Both the position numbers and the translations under genes were made by a program. The notes beneath the pieces are model-generated. The model was not told the DNA's origin. It searched no databases and worked only from the letters and a program-made list of their open reading frames with translations. From Halodesulfovibrio sp. MK-HDV (GTDB lineage Bacteria > Desulfobacterota > Desulfovibrionia > Desulfovibrionales > Desulfovibrionaceae), in contig NZ_WYDS01000006.1 of the NCBI RefSeq assembly GCF_009914765.1, positions 141,663 through 205,662 of the forward strand: DNA of 64,000 nucleotides, written 5' to 3'. Below are positions 7,732 through 17,181 of the stretch, one piece after another (the first letter of the stretch is position 1; each line of letters opens with the position of its first letter).

Positions 7732-10700
7732 GTCGGCAGATAGGATTTATCCGGTATTTTGCAGGGCATCCTACTGCGTCGAATCTGCTTATGCTGATCT
7801 TGTTGGTACTTGGTATTGTCACTGCGCCAAAATTGGTGCGCGAAACGTTTCCAGACTTTTCCCCTTCAGAAGTGGAAATTGTAGTTACGTATTCCGGTGC
7901 TACTGCGGAAGATGTGGAAGAATCTATTTGTCAGCGAATTGAAGATGCAGTGGATGGCGTTGCCAACGTGGAGGAAGTGCGAAGCGAAGCCCGCGAAAAC
8001 AGGGGCAGAGTTGTTGTAAAAATGCTCGAAGGCGGCGACGTAAAACAGTTTGTTGATGATGTAAAAACAGAGATCGACGCTATTGATGACTTTCCAACGG
8101 AAGCGGATGAGCCTGTTGTGCAGCGGCTTGGTCGTAAACATAGTGTGGTATCCATTGCTGTCAGTGGTCCTATGTCGTTGCCGCATTTGAAGTTGTACTG
8201 CGAGCAGTTGAAAGACCGCATGTTGAAAGATCCGCTCATTACGCTTGTGGATGTTGAAGGCTTTTCGGAGCATCAAATTCGTATTGAAGTGCCAGCGGCA
8301 ACGTTAATGCAATTCGGGCTTTCCATGTCGGATATTACCGATGTCATCAGCCGTCAGAGTATTGATTTACCAGCGGGTACAGTACAAACACACGACGCAG
8401 ACATTCTAATCCGTTTCGCTGATCAACGTAGAAAAATTTATGAGTTCGAAGACCTGATTGTCGCATCCGGTAAAACCGGAGCAGAGATTCGACTCGGTGA
8501 TATTGCACACATTAGCGATACCTTTGAGCTCGACGAGGATAAGTACATCTTCAACGGCAATCGTGCAGGCAAGCTGGTTATTAAAAAGACTGTAGAACAG
8601 GATTCGTTGCGAATTCTCGATTCTGTTCAAAAAATTATGAACGCAGAACTGTCAGTGGTTCCGCAGGGTGTGTCTTTAGCCTTAACAGACAACACAACAA
8701 CCATTGTGCGCGATCGTCTGCAAATGCTTGTTATCAACGGCATAGAAGGGCTTATTTTGGTATTTTTGGTCATGTGGCTTTTCTTTTCCATCCGGCTTTC
8801 ATTCTGGGTTGTTATGGGGCTGCCTGTGTCCTTTCTTGGCGCTGTGTTTGCCATAGATGCAGCGGGGCTGACGCTGAATATGATCACCATGGTCGGTATG
8901 CTGCTGTCTCTCGGGTTGGTGATGGATGATGCCATTGTTATCGCCGAGAACGTTGCGGCGCATATGGCACGAGGGAAAAGTGCGTTGCGCGCTGCTGTGG
9001 ATGGCACAAGCGAAGTGGCAATGGGCGTACTTTCTTCCTTCGCCACCACTGTGCTTATCTTCGGTGCCATTGCAATGCAGGTGAGCGGTAATATCGGCAG
9101 AGTGCTATGGGTAATGCCCGCTGTGCTTATCTTAACCCTTTTTGTAAGCCTGGTTGAAGCCTTCCTTATACTGCCGAGTCACCTTGTGCATTCCTTGGAG
9201 CATGCACCGGAAACCAAAACTCGCTTTCGTGTATGGTTCGATACAAAATTTGAACACATTCGCGAAGATGTTTTGGGACGTGCTGTAGATACCGTCATTA
9301 AATGGCGTTATCTGTTTGTAAGTAGCGTATTCTGCTTGCTCCTTATCTCTGTAGCTATGCTTGCGGGCGGCGTGCTTAAAACAAGTGCATTCCCCGATGT
9401 GGAAGGCGATGTGCTGCAAGCTCGTGTGCTGTTGCCGCAGGGAACTCCGCTAGAGCGTACAGAATCTGTTGTAGAAAAACTCATCAGCAGTCTAGACGTC
9501 ATAAATAGTAATTACAGCCCACAGCAACCGGATGGACAGCCATTGGTGCAGAATATTGCGGTTCAATACAATAAGAATACGGATGCCAACGAAGTGGGGG
9601 CGCATGTAGTGACGCTTACGCTCGACTTGCTGAGTGCAGAGCTGCGAACAACATCTATCGATGAACTCACACAAGAATGGCGCAAGACGGCAAAAAATAT
9701 TCCGGATGTAGTCACCATCACATATAAGGAACCGGCGCTGGGTCCAGCGGGGCTTCCTATTGATATCCGTATTAAAGGAAACGATCTGCCGCAGCTCAAA
9801 GCCGCATCGCGCGAGCTTCAAATCTGGCTTGCTAGCTTTGAGGGCGTGTTTGATCTGACAGATGACCTGCGACCGGGGAAACCTGAAATTTTGGTGCATT
9901 TGAAATCAGGTGCTACTGTTTTGGGAATGAGTGCAGGAACTATTGCACAGCAGCTTCGTGCTGCATTTAATGGCAAGGAAGCGGCGCAGATTCAAAATGG
10001 CGCAGAAGCATATGACGTGAGCGTTCGTTTAGCAGATGCAGATAGGAACAGCCTTGGCGATTTGGAATACTTCCATGTAACCACGCCTTCTGGTGCACAG
10101 ATTCCGCTAGGCACTGTGGCAGTATTGGAAAATGGCAGGGGCTATGCCCGTATCGCTCGTATTGATTCTGTTCGCACTGTAACAATACAGGGTGACATAG
10201 ATACGGCTGTGGCGAACTCCAACGAAATTCTTGCAGAAACAAAGGCATCATTCTTCCCTGCTCTTATGCAGAAATATCCCGCAATTGAGTTCGCTCTGGA
10301 AGGGCAGGCAAAAGAAGGTGCCAAAACAGGCGAATCCATGCGTGACGCGTTGCTGTTTGGCATTTTCGGTATTTTTATTCTACTTAGTTTCCAGTTTCGC
10401 AGTTACATAGAACCACTTGTAGTCATTAGTACCATCCCGCTGGCATTTATCGGCGTGATATGGGGACATTTGCTTATGGGGCTGGAGCTCTCAATGGTCA
10501 GCATAATGGGCTTTGCATCCTTAGCAGGGGTAGTGGTGAATGATTCCATCTTATTGGTGGAGTTTGTGAAAATACGCCTGCGTGAAGGGGCATCTGCATC
10601 TCAGGCTGCCACATCTGCAAGTAGAAGTAGATTTAGAGCCGTGTTGCTTACATCGCTTACCACCATAGTGGGGCTGGTGCCGTTGCTCAGCGAGCGAAGC

Positions 10701-10850
10701 TTGCAAGCACAGGTGCTTATTCCACTGGCAACAAGCCTTGTATTCGGGCTTCTCGCGTCTACTTTGCTCGTTTTGTTCGTCGTACCGTCGCTGTATACGA
10801 TACTCGATGATCTAGGACTTACCGCACGGCAAAACACTTCAGTAAACTAG
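7728..10850 (+). CDS. RND-family efflux transporter, inner-membrane pump
   Basis: 1040 residues, a full-length pump of the AcrB/MMPL-HAE superfamily. It has TM1 near residues 17-33, two large periplasmic loops, and two clusters of helices near 330-490 and 860-1020. The proton-relay segment LGLVMDDAIVIAENV in TM4 keeps the paired Asp. The second half has LAGVVVNDSILLVEF at the equivalent place. Substrates are probably hydrophobic compounds or drugs, exported with proton influx. It is the last gene of the tetR-adaptor-pump operon and is followed by a terminator. The subfamily looks closer to the shorter HAE-like pumps of delta-proteobacteria than to AcrB itself. Confidence 0.93.
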   Translation: MSRQIGFIRYFAGHPTASNLLMLILLVLGIVTAPKLVRETFPDFSPSEVEIVVTYSGATAEDVEESICQRIEDAVDGVANVEEVRSEARENRGRVVVKMLEGGDVKQFVDDVKTEIDAIDDFPTEADEPVVQRLGRKHSVVSIAVSGPMSLPHLKLYCEQLKDRMLKDPLITLVDVEGFSEHQIRIEVPAATLMQFGLSMSDITDVISRQSIDLPAGTVQTHDADILIRFADQRRKIYEFEDLIVASGKTGAEIRLGDIAHISDTFELDEDKYIFNGNRAGKLVIKKTVEQDSLRILDSVQKIMNAELSVVPQGVSLALTDNTTTIVRDRLQMLVINGIEGLILVFLVMWLFFSIRLSFWVVMGLPVSFLGAVFAIDAAGLTLNMITMVGMLLSLGLVMDDAIVIAENVAAHMARGKSALRAAVDGTSEVAMGVLSSFATTVLIFGAIAMQVSGNIGRVLWVMPAVLILTLFVSLVEAFLILPSHLVHSLEHAPETKTRFRVWFDTKFEHIREDVLGRAVDTVIKWRYLFVSSVFCLLLISVAMLAGGVLKTSAFPDVEGDVLQARVLLPQGTPLERTESVVEKLISSLDVINSNYSPQQPDGQPLVQNIAVQYNKNTDANEVGAHVVTLTLDLLSAELRTTSIDELTQEWRKTAKNIPDVVTITYKEPALGPAGLPIDIRIKGNDLPQLKAASRELQIWLASFEGVFDLTDDLRPGKPEILVHLKSGATVLGMSAGTIAQQLRAAFNGKEAAQIQNGAEAYDVSVRLADADRNSLGDLEYFHVTTPSGAQIPLGTVAVLENGRGYARIARIDSVRTVTIQGDIDTAVANSNEILAETKASFFPALMQKYPAIEFALEGQAKEGAKTGESMRDALLFGIFGIFILLSFQFRSYIEPLVVISTIPLAFIGVIWGHLLMGLELSMVSIMGFASLAGVVVNDSILLVEFVKIRLREGASASQAATSASRSRFRAVLLTSLTTIVGLVPLLSERSLQAQVLIPLATSLVFGLLASTLLVLFVVPSLYTILDDLGLTARQNTSVN

Positions 10851-10968
10851 CTGATATCATTAATTAGGTGGTCAAAAAGTCTGGTAAGTATCTTATGTTG
10901 AAAAATAGTAAGATGGTAAACAGTTGGCTTTCACCTTAGAATAAATACTCTTTTAACATATAATAAGA

Positions 10969-11006
10969 AAAGGTCTGTTCCAGAATAACTGGAACAGACC
11001 TTTTTT
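10969..11006 (+). terminator. Rho-independent terminator of the RND operon
   Basis: The stem AAAGGTCTGTTCCAG / CTGGAACAGACCTTT, with a short AATAA loop, ends in a T run about 120 bp after the pump stop. Confidence 0.92.
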
Positions 11007-11086
11007 ATTCAAGCAATACCTAATATTGCAAAGAGAGTCGCAATTAAACGCGTAAGATCGGCATGTTGCCATCAGCAATAAGAATG

Positions 11087-11160
11087 TCAGGCTATTTCAT
11101 GCAAGGTATATGGGATAGCCTGATTTTTTGTGCTCTTGTTCTGGTTCTAAGGAGAACAAG
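11087..11160 (+). other. Two consecutive hairpins, the first terminator-like; possible small transcript
   Basis: TCAGGCTAT / ATAGCCTGA (11087-11123) is followed by six T, as in an intrinsic terminator. Directly after it, CTTGTTCT / AGAACAAG (11134-11160) forms a second stem. No open frame ends just before the first hairpin, since the RND operon already has its own terminator at 10969. It may therefore end a short untranslated RNA, but no promoter is clear. The rest of 11007-11461 is AT-rich leader DNA of the RTX gene. Confidence 0.35.
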
Positions 11161-11461
11161 GGCATGGTCATAAAGAAGATCAAGTTGCTGTAGACGAGAT
11201 TGATATTTCTAAATGTAGAAAATTAAAAATAGGATGACGCGTGTTTTTAATTATAAGTGAAATTTTCACGAGAGATTGTCTACGGCAGCGGTTATGTAGT
11301 GTGGTTCTATGTCTCTAAAATATAGAGATAAAATATAAATATAAAGAACGTATTAATAAAGGTTTCTGCAATATTGACGATTCAATAAGTAGGGAGCAGG
11401 TATGTTCCATTTATTGAGAATAGCTGCGTAGAGTTTCAAAAAATTAGGGAGGACACTTCAT

Positions 11462-12790
11462 ATGTCAGGTATGGGCATTGCTGAACTTCAAAGGGGAATG
11501 GATGCACGGTACGCAAAGGATCGTGTACTGGCATCGCGCGGGGCTGGTTCGCCAGTTGCTTCTGCAAGTTCCAGTAGTAACTCTGCATCGACATCGGCTC
11601 CTGCGTATGTCGTAGAAATTTCGTCTGAAGCAAAAGAGCTGTCAAAGCAGGCATTGGAAAAAAGCCTTACAGAACAAGCGAGTAGAGGGATCGAACGCAC
11701 TGTTGTGGATATCGATTCATCGTCTACGTCAGATGTTGCATCACTGGTTACCAAGCTGGGAAGTAAGCTTACTTTTAAGCATGGAATGGACAGGGCAAAC
11801 AGCCCGTTTGTATTGATCGAGGTAACTGATTCAAATGGGAATCACTTTCATGCAAAAGTCGCTGAGAATACCATAATTAATGAAAATAAAGATGGCACAC
11901 TATCGTTCCAGAAGTTTTCAGGACTTAGCGGAAATGAAGATGACATCATTATCGATTTTTCAGGTGATGTAGATTCTGGCGCGGGCGACGACTTTATTGT
12001 GTCCGTTGCGAATGAGGGCACACTGCGGCGAAAAGGCCGTGTGTCCATAGATGGTGGTGCTGGTAACGATATTATCTATTCGACCACTGATGCTGGGTTT
12101 GTTACCCTGAAGGGTGGCGCCGGTAATGACTATATTAATGTTAATGCTGGTAATGCATCTTTAGATGTAAATTCAGGCGCAGGTCATGATTTCGTAAAAA
12201 TTGATGATGTTGGCGCCAGAGGTGTTGTTGATTCCGGTGCAGGTGATGACATTGTCTCTGTAACAACTGATAGTGGTGCTGCCTTAAAGATTCGTACCGG
12301 GGACGGGGATGATTCTGTTAATGTGGACAGAACAGAATCTTTCGATACGACTATAGGCTATACAGACATATCTACAGGTGCTGGCAAGGACCAGATTTAT
12401 GTAAGCCGTGTCGGCTCAGAGTCGAATATTCCGATAGATGAAGTTGGCGGCACAATTGATACTGGTACTGGCGCGGATTCTGTTGTCGTAGGGAAGGCCT
12501 ATAATCTCGAATTAAAGGGCAATGAGGACGGTGCAGATAATGTTACTATTGTGGAAGAATATGAGACTCCTCCAGAACTAAAAAAGAAAGGGTATGTGCA
12601 ACCTGATTTCAAAGGTGAAATAGCAGAAAAAGGCGATCATCGAGCAGAATTTACTAAGGCTGTTCGAGAGGCTATGTTGCATAATGCAGATGAGAATACC
12701 ACTAAGCTGGTTGCAGCCGGTAGCACTGTGAAAAAACAGCAAGAAGCAGCTGCAAAGGCTATCTATAAGGATGCTGCCACGGATGCCTAA
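11462..12790 (+). CDS. RTX-like calcium-binding repeat protein, no signal peptide
   Basis: 442 residues. The N-terminal 80 residues are Ser/Ala-rich low-complexity sequence and then PAYVVEISSEAKELSKQ. About residues 155-360 hold irregular glycine-aspartate nonapeptides of the RTX type: SGAGDDFIV, DGGAGNDIIY, KGGAGNDYINV, NSGAGHDFVKI, DSGAGDDIVSV, RTGDGDDSVNV, STGAGKDQIYV and DTGTGADSVVV. Such repeats bind Ca2+ and form a beta-roll, usually in type I secreted proteins. No Sec signal and no ABC/adaptor secretion genes are adjacent. The C-terminus is charged and Lys/Ala-rich, unlike classical type I secretion tails. ATG at 11462 follows GGGAGGAC. Role unknown: secreted or surface protein, or a regulator of motility or adhesion. 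Confidence 0.8.
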   Translation: MSGMGIAELQRGMDARYAKDRVLASRGAGSPVASASSSSNSASTSAPAYVVEISSEAKELSKQALEKSLTEQASRGIERTVVDIDSSSTSDVASLVTKLGSKLTFKHGMDRANSPFVLIEVTDSNGNHFHAKVAENTIINENKDGTLSFQKFSGLSGNEDDIIIDFSGDVDSGAGDDFIVSVANEGTLRRKGRVSIDGGAGNDIIYSTTDAGFVTLKGGAGNDYINVNAGNASLDVNSGAGHDFVKIDDVGARGVVDSGAGDDIVSVTTDSGAALKIRTGDGDDSVNVDRTESFDTTIGYTDISTGAGKDQIYVSRVGSESNIPIDEVGGTIDTGTGADSVVVGKAYNLELKGNEDGADNVTIVEEYETPPELKKKGYVQPDFKGEIAEKGDHRAEFTKAVREAMLHNADENTTKLVAAGSTVKKQQEAAAKAIYKDAATDA

Positions 12791-12837
12791 CGTCTTAACA
12801 AACTTTTTGATATCTTTTCCCGAAGGTTGATCAAACA

Positions 12838-12870
12838 AAAAAGCGTGAGCCATAAGCCCACGCTTTTTTG
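12838..12870 (+). terminator. Rho-independent terminator of the RTX gene
   Basis: The stem AAGCGTG-GC / GC-CCACGCTT is followed by six T. It lies 50 bp after the stop. Confidence 0.88.
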
Positions 12871-12928
12871 TTTAGTATCGAAACCCAGATAAGTCGAAGC
12901 CTGCGCAAGGCCTGATGACTGACTCGTT

Positions 12929-13007
12929 AATCGCAGTCAAGAGGACGTTCCTCTTGCGGGGATGCAAGGGGGAGAACCCTTGCCCGTCGGAGACCCGCCG
13001 GAGGCAA
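12929..13007. repeat. Dispersed intergenic repeat, family A, copy 1
   Basis: Shared order with 45854-45928 and 56721-56781: AATCGC(A/G)GTCAA, an inverted pair of G-rich and C-rich blocks (here AGAGG...CCTCT), a second pair around AAGGG...CCCTTG, then GAG(A)GCCGCCGGAGGCAA or a close variant. This copy reads GAGACCCGCCGGAGGCAA at the end. It lies between the RTX gene and the 3' end of argB. The internal inverted repeats suggest folded RNA or a mobile REP-like element. Function unknown. Confidence 0.65.
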
Positions 13008-13052
13008 TAGCTACATATCACTCTCCAACGTCTTGCTTTCGCAAAATCTTAT

Positions 13053-13946
13053 CTACTTATTACCGAGAATCTGTGTACCAATGCCGCTGTTTGTAAACAA
13101 CTCCAGCAGTACGGAGTTTTCTACACGACCATCGAGAATAGTAGCGCGTGAGACGCCATCATTGATGGCATCGAGGCAGCATTTCACTTTCGGGATCATG
13201 CCACCTTGCAGCGTTCCGTCCTCGAAAAGTTCGAGAGTTTCTTTTATGGTCAGCTCTTCGAGCAAGTTTTTGTCTGCATCAAGGATACCGGCAACGTCTG
13301 TAAGTAACAGAAGTCTTTTAGCGGGCAATGCGCCTGCTATTGCACCGGCTACGGAGTCTGCGTTGATGTTGTAGGTGTTACCTTCTGCATCTACGCCTAC
13401 TGGTGCGATAACTGGTGTGTATCCTTCTGAGAGCAGACTGGTTAGCAGACCTGACTCTACACCTATTACTTCGCCGACTTTACCAAGATCGATGATCTCA
13501 GGTGGCTTGTCTACGCCACTTGCAACCATACGAAGCTTGCGGGCGCGAAGAAGTGTACCGTCTTTGCCGGAAAGCCCTACAGCTTTGCAGTCTGACATAT
13601 TGAGCTTGTTAACAATCTCTTTGTTTACTTTGCCTACGAGCACCATTTCTACAACATCCATGGTTGCTTCGTCGGTTACTCGCTGTCCCTCGCGGAACTG
13701 GCAGGTAATATTAAGAGCATCAAGCATTTGACCAATCTGTGGGCCGCCGCCGTGTACGATTACCGGCTTTAAGCCTACGTACTTTAAAAGAGCAATGTTC
13801 TGAGCAAATGCACGACCAAGCTCTTCGTCTTTCATTGCGTGACCACCATATTTGATGACCACAATTTCACCATGGAACTTCTTAATATACGGAAGAGATT
13901 CAATGAGAATGCGTGATGTAAGCTGTGCTTTAGCGTAGTCTTTCAT
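13053..13946 (-). CDS. argB: Acetylglutamate kinase
   Basis: 297 residues, the standard length. It phosphorylates N-acetylglutamate with ATP, the second step of arginine synthesis, in the cytoplasm. Family signatures are [10 protein letters not shown] (phosphate binding), [13 protein letters not shown] (substrate loop), [21 protein letters not shown] and [10 protein letters not shown] (nucleotide site). A central segment and an N-terminal helix of the arginine-sensitive type are present, so feedback inhibition by arginine is plausible. It lies 39 bp downstream of hslU in the same direction, so the two are probably co-transcribed. I recall the same order in D. vulgaris. No terminator is clear after the stop. 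Confidence 0.97.
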   Translation of the reverse strand: MKDYAKAQLTSRILIESLPYIKKFHGEIVVIKYGGHAMKDEELGRAFAQNIALLKYVGLKPVIVHGGGPQIGQMLDALNITCQFREGQRVTDEATMDVVEMVLVGKVNKEIVNKLNMSDCKAVGLSGKDGTLLRARKLRMVASGVDKPPEIIDLGKVGEVIGVESGLLTSLLSEGYTPVIAPVGVDAEGNTYNINADSVAGAIAGALPAKRLLLLTDVAGILDADKNLLEELTIKETLELFEDGTLQGGMIPKVKCCLDAINDGVSRATILDGRVENSVLLELFTNSGIGTQILGNK

Positions 13947-13985
13947 TTACGTAGTTCCTGCTGCGGGGGTTGCCCCGCAAGTCTA

Positions 13986-15341
13986 TTAGAGGATGTAGCG
14001 ACTTAAGTCTCTATCCTCGCGAACATCTTCTAAGTGCTTTTCTACAAATGCGCGGTCGATAACAATTTCTTCACCGGAACGATCTGGAGCTTCAAAAGAG
14101 ATGTCGCTCAGAATCTTTTCCATAATAGTGTAGAGACGACGCGCGCCAATGTTTTCAGTTTCCTGGTTGGTCATTTCTGCAAAGGCTGCAATTTCTTCCA
14201 GCCCGTCGTCTGCGAAGGTAATAGTTACACCTTCTGTTGCAAGGAGTGCAGAGTATTGAATGGTAAGGGCGTTGTGAGGCTCTTTAAGAATACGTAAGAA
14301 CTCGTCTTTGCCCAAAGCAGTCAATTCTGCACGGAGCGGGAAACGACCCTGTAATTCCGGAATAAGGTCAGACGGCTTGGAGTGATGGAAAGCACCCGCT
14401 GCGATAAACAGAATGTGATCTGTTTTGATCATGCCGTATTTAGTATTAACAACGCTGCCTTCAACGATTGGAAGCAAGTCTCGCTGAACACCTTCGCGTG
14501 AGATGTCTGAAGATTTGCCGCCTTGCTGGGAGCTGGCAACTTTGTCTATTTCGTCGATAAAGATAATACCGGACTCTTCAACACGTTCTTTTGCCAGTTC
14601 GGTGACTTTTTCTTCATCAACAAGGCGTGCTGCTTCTTCTTCAACCAGAAGCGGCAAGGCATCGCCAATTTTCATGCGCTTTTTCTTTTTCTTAGAAGGA
14701 AAAGCTTTGCTGAAAAGGTCGCTAAACTGGCTGCCCATGGTTTCCATGCCCGGAACTGCCATGACTTCGATGCCCTGTGGAGCGATTTCAAGCTCCATTT
14801 CTACTTCGCGGTCATCAAGTCTACCTTCACGGAACATTTTACGCATTTTCTCACGGGTGGAGTTTGCTTTGTCCGCGTCAGCTGCTGGCGTATCAAATGT
14901 TGTAACAGGTTCCTGCATCGGTTTTGGGGCAGAACCCGGAAGAAGCAAGTCGAGAAGACGTTCTTCTGCGTTGGTTTCTGCCTGTGCACGAACACGAGTT
15001 GTTTCTTCGTTACGTACAAGGGCAACGCTCAGTTCCATCAGGTCACGAACCATAGACTCAACGTCACGGCCAACGTACCCGACTTCTGTGAACTTAGTTG
15101 CCTCTACTTTTACAAACGGAGAAGCAGAAAGCTTGGCAAGACGGCGGGCAATTTCTGTTTTACCAACGCCGGTAGGACCCATCATAATAATATTTTTAGG
15201 TGCGATCTCGTCGCGTAATAACGGCTCGATCTGCTGGCGTCGCCAGCGGTTACGCATAGCAACTGCTACCATGCGTTTGGCACCATTCTGTCCAATAACG
15301 TATTTATCCAGTTCGGATACAATCTCACGTGGTGTAAGCAC
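13986..15341 (-). CDS. hslU: ATPase subunit of the HslUV protease
   Basis: 451 residues from GTG at 15341, chosen because AGGAGA lies 7 bases upstream and the protein then begins [18 protein letters not shown], as in other HslU. An ATG 30 bp further upstream would add an unsupported extension. AAA+ unfoldase: Walker A GPTGVGKT, then [15 protein letters not shown] (pore region), an I domain at about residues 110-250 rich in charged residues, Walker [10 protein letters not shown], sensor text [11 protein letters not shown], and a C-terminal domain ending LSRYIL, whose tail docks on HslV. No hslV is adjacent, so the peptidase must be encoded elsewhere, as I recall for Desulfovibrio. Confidence 0.95.
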   Translation of the reverse strand: MLTPREIVSELDKYVIGQNGAKRMVAVAMRNRWRRQQIEPLLRDEIAPKNIIMMGPTGVGKTEIARRLAKLSASPFVKVEATKFTEVGYVGRDVESMVRDLMELSVALVRNEETTRVRAQAETNAEERLLDLLLPGSAPKPMQEPVTTFDTPAADADKANSTREKMRKMFREGRLDDREVEMELEIAPQGIEVMAVPGMETMGSQFSDLFSKAFPSKKKKKRMKIGDALPLLVEEEAARLVDEEKVTELAKERVEESGIIFIDEIDKVASSQQGGKSSDISREGVQRDLLPIVEGSVVNTKYGMIKTDHILFIAAGAFHHSKPSDLIPELQGRFPLRAELTALGKDEFLRILKEPHNALTIQYSALLATEGVTITFADDGLEEIAAFAEMTNQETENIGARRLYTIMEKILSDISFEAPDRSGEEIVIDRAFVEKHLEDVREDRDLSRYIL

Positions 15342-15481
15342 GTTATAATCTCCTGATAAGTATGTGTACAATAACGGGCTATATTAACAAGCTGCAGGTA
15401 GATTGCCAATCGCAAATTAGGTGCTGCCATATTTAGCTGTAGCAATCGATGCGATGGGCGGATAGCTAAACTTCAAAATAG

Positions 15482-15507
15482 AAAAGGGCACCTTCCGGTG
15501 CCCTTTT
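15482..15507 (-). terminator. Rho-independent terminator after degP
   Basis: AAAAGGGCACC / GGTGCCCTTTT lies 13 bp past the degP stop on the minus strand. The U run is part of the stem arm. Confidence 0.85.
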
Positions 15508-15519
15508 AGTCATCGGGGT

Positions 15520-16965
15520 TTATTTATCCAGAGTCATAGTCCTGAACATAACCTGCTGCTGTCGAACGATTTTGAGGAGCACAGCTCCGCGTTTTTCGCC
15601 TTGAGTCTTCAGGATGTTTTTGAACTCTTTGACTGAGTTGACCGGAGTCAGGTTTGCTTCGAGGATAACATCACCAGCGCGCAGTTCTGCGCGTGCAGCA
15701 ATGCTTCCTTCAATAATATTAGTAATAAGTAGACCTTTGATCTCTTTAAGACCAAGTGCCTGTGCTGATTTCACGTCGAGCGGGCCGAGAGTAAGTCCAA
15801 GCCCTTTTATGTCACTGTCTTTGCCGCGTGGGCCTTTCTGTGAAGGCTTTTTCTGGTCTTTAGCTCCGCGTTCGCCAAGCTTTACCTTAACGGTAATATT
15901 CTTGTCTTTGCGGTACACGGTAAACTTAGCAGTGCTGCCCGGTTCGAGTGCGGATACAGCGCGAATAAGTTCTGCTGCGTCTGCAACGGCTTCACCGTTT
16001 ACTTTTAAGATGATGTCACCTTCGAGGAGACCTGCCGCTGCGGCGGGCTCTCCCGGTACCACCTGCGCGATGAATGCGCCTTCTGCTTCTTTAAGTCCGA
16101 GAGCTTTCGCCATGTTCGGGTCTACGTTGGTAATGGAAACACCAAGCCAACCGCGACGGATTTTTTTGTCGGTTTTCAGTCTGGTGATGATGTCTTTAAT
16201 AGTAGAACTAGGAATAGCAAAACCAATACCCTGACCACGTGCGATGATGGCGGTATTGATGGCGATTACTTCACCCTTGAGGTTAAGAAGAGGGCCACCG
16301 GAGTTACCGGGGTTGATGGATGCATCTGTCTGAAGGAAGTTGTCATACGGGTTGTTGCTGATGTTACGGCCAAGCGCGCTGACAATGCCGCTGGTGACAG
16401 TATGATCCAGCCCGAACGGGTTACCGATAGCGAGAACCCATTGGCCTACTTCAACTTCAGAGAACTCGGCGAGTTCAAGGGTAGGAAGCTCTCGTTTTGC
16501 TTTAATTTTTAAAAGAGCGAGGTCGGTTAACGGATCGGTACCGATAATTTTTGCGTCGTATGACTCGTAGTCTCCCTTTTCATCCAGAATGTTAACTTTG
16601 ATTTCATCTGCACCCTCAACAACGTGGTTGTTGGTTGCGATGAAACCGTCTGAAGAAAGGATAAATCCGGAGCCGAGTGAACGTTCTGTTTCGGCGCGAG
16701 GGCGGCCACCACCGAAGTACCGCTCAAACTGTTTAAAAAAGTCATCGAACGGTGTGCTTGGGTTATCTTTAAAGAATTCCTGCATGCCCGGCTGGTTTTG
16801 CTGCGGGGCTGCAACTTTTTTTTGTGTGCTGATGTTAACAACAGCTGGGCCTGCTTTTTTTGCTAACTCGGTAAAGTTAGGTAAATCCGCCATGGCAGGG
16901 AGAGTTGTTAGCGTAACCGCTAATACAAAAATAGGGAGTAAAAGTAGCTTTTTACGAATTGTCAT
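15520..16965 (-). CDS. degP: Periplasmic serine protease/chaperone, DegP/HtrA family
   Basis: 481 residues. A Sec signal peptide (KKLLLLPIFVLAVTLTTLP, cut after AMA) sends it to the periplasm. The trypsin-like domain has the catalytic triad in ATNNHVVEG (His), DLALLKI (Asp) and INPGNSGGPLLN (Ser). Two PDZ domains follow at about residues 280-365 (with LEGDIILKVNGEAV) and 390-475 (RAGDVILEANLTPV). It degrades or refolds damaged envelope proteins. AGGAGA precedes ATG at 16965. It has its own terminator and lies between rpsA and hslU, all in one direction. No obvious RpoE-type promoter was identified by eye. Confidence 0.95.
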   Translation of the reverse strand: MTIRKKLLLLPIFVLAVTLTTLPAMADLPNFTELAKKAGPAVVNISTQKKVAAPQQNQPGMQEFFKDNPSTPFDDFFKQFERYFGGGRPRAETERSLGSGFILSSDGFIATNNHVVEGADEIKVNILDEKGDYESYDAKIIGTDPLTDLALLKIKAKRELPTLELAEFSEVEVGQWVLAIGNPFGLDHTVTSGIVSALGRNISNNPYDNFLQTDASINPGNSGGPLLNLKGEVIAINTAIIARGQGIGFAIPSSTIKDIITRLKTDKKIRRGWLGVSITNVDPNMAKALGLKEAEGAFIAQVVPGEPAAAAGLLEGDIILKVNGEAVADAAELIRAVSALEPGSTAKFTVYRKDKNITVKVKLGERGAKDQKKPSQKGPRGKDSDIKGLGLTLGPLDVKSAQALGLKEIKGLLITNIIEGSIAARAELRAGDVILEANLTPVNSVKEFKNILKTQGEKRGAVLLKIVRQQQVMFRTMTLDK

Positions 16966-17128
16966 TATTCAAAATCTCCTAAGGGCTCAGGTGGGAACTC
17001 TATCCGTGCGGTATAATAAGATCATACGTCCATCTACATAATATTTATTTCATCATTGTAAACGAAAAAAAGTATAAGGGATGGTTATTTTTTACGGAGG
17101 AGAAAGTTGAATGCGGTAATTTTTGGAC

Positions 17129-17158
17129 AAAAAAAAGGATCAGTTACCTGATCCTTTT
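17129..17158 (-). terminator. Rho-independent terminator of rpsA
   Basis: AAAAGGATCAG / CTGATCCTTTT, with a T run on the minus strand supplied by the A-rich stretch at 17129-17136, sits 23 bp after the rpsA stop. Confidence 0.88.
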
Positions 17159-17181
17159 CAATTAGCGTGTGCATCAACAGA

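Noticed and set aside
14503..15348. Plus-strand open frames of 231-281 residues opposite hslU
   Set aside because: They are antisense shadows of a clear hslU gene with Ser/Arg-biased composition.
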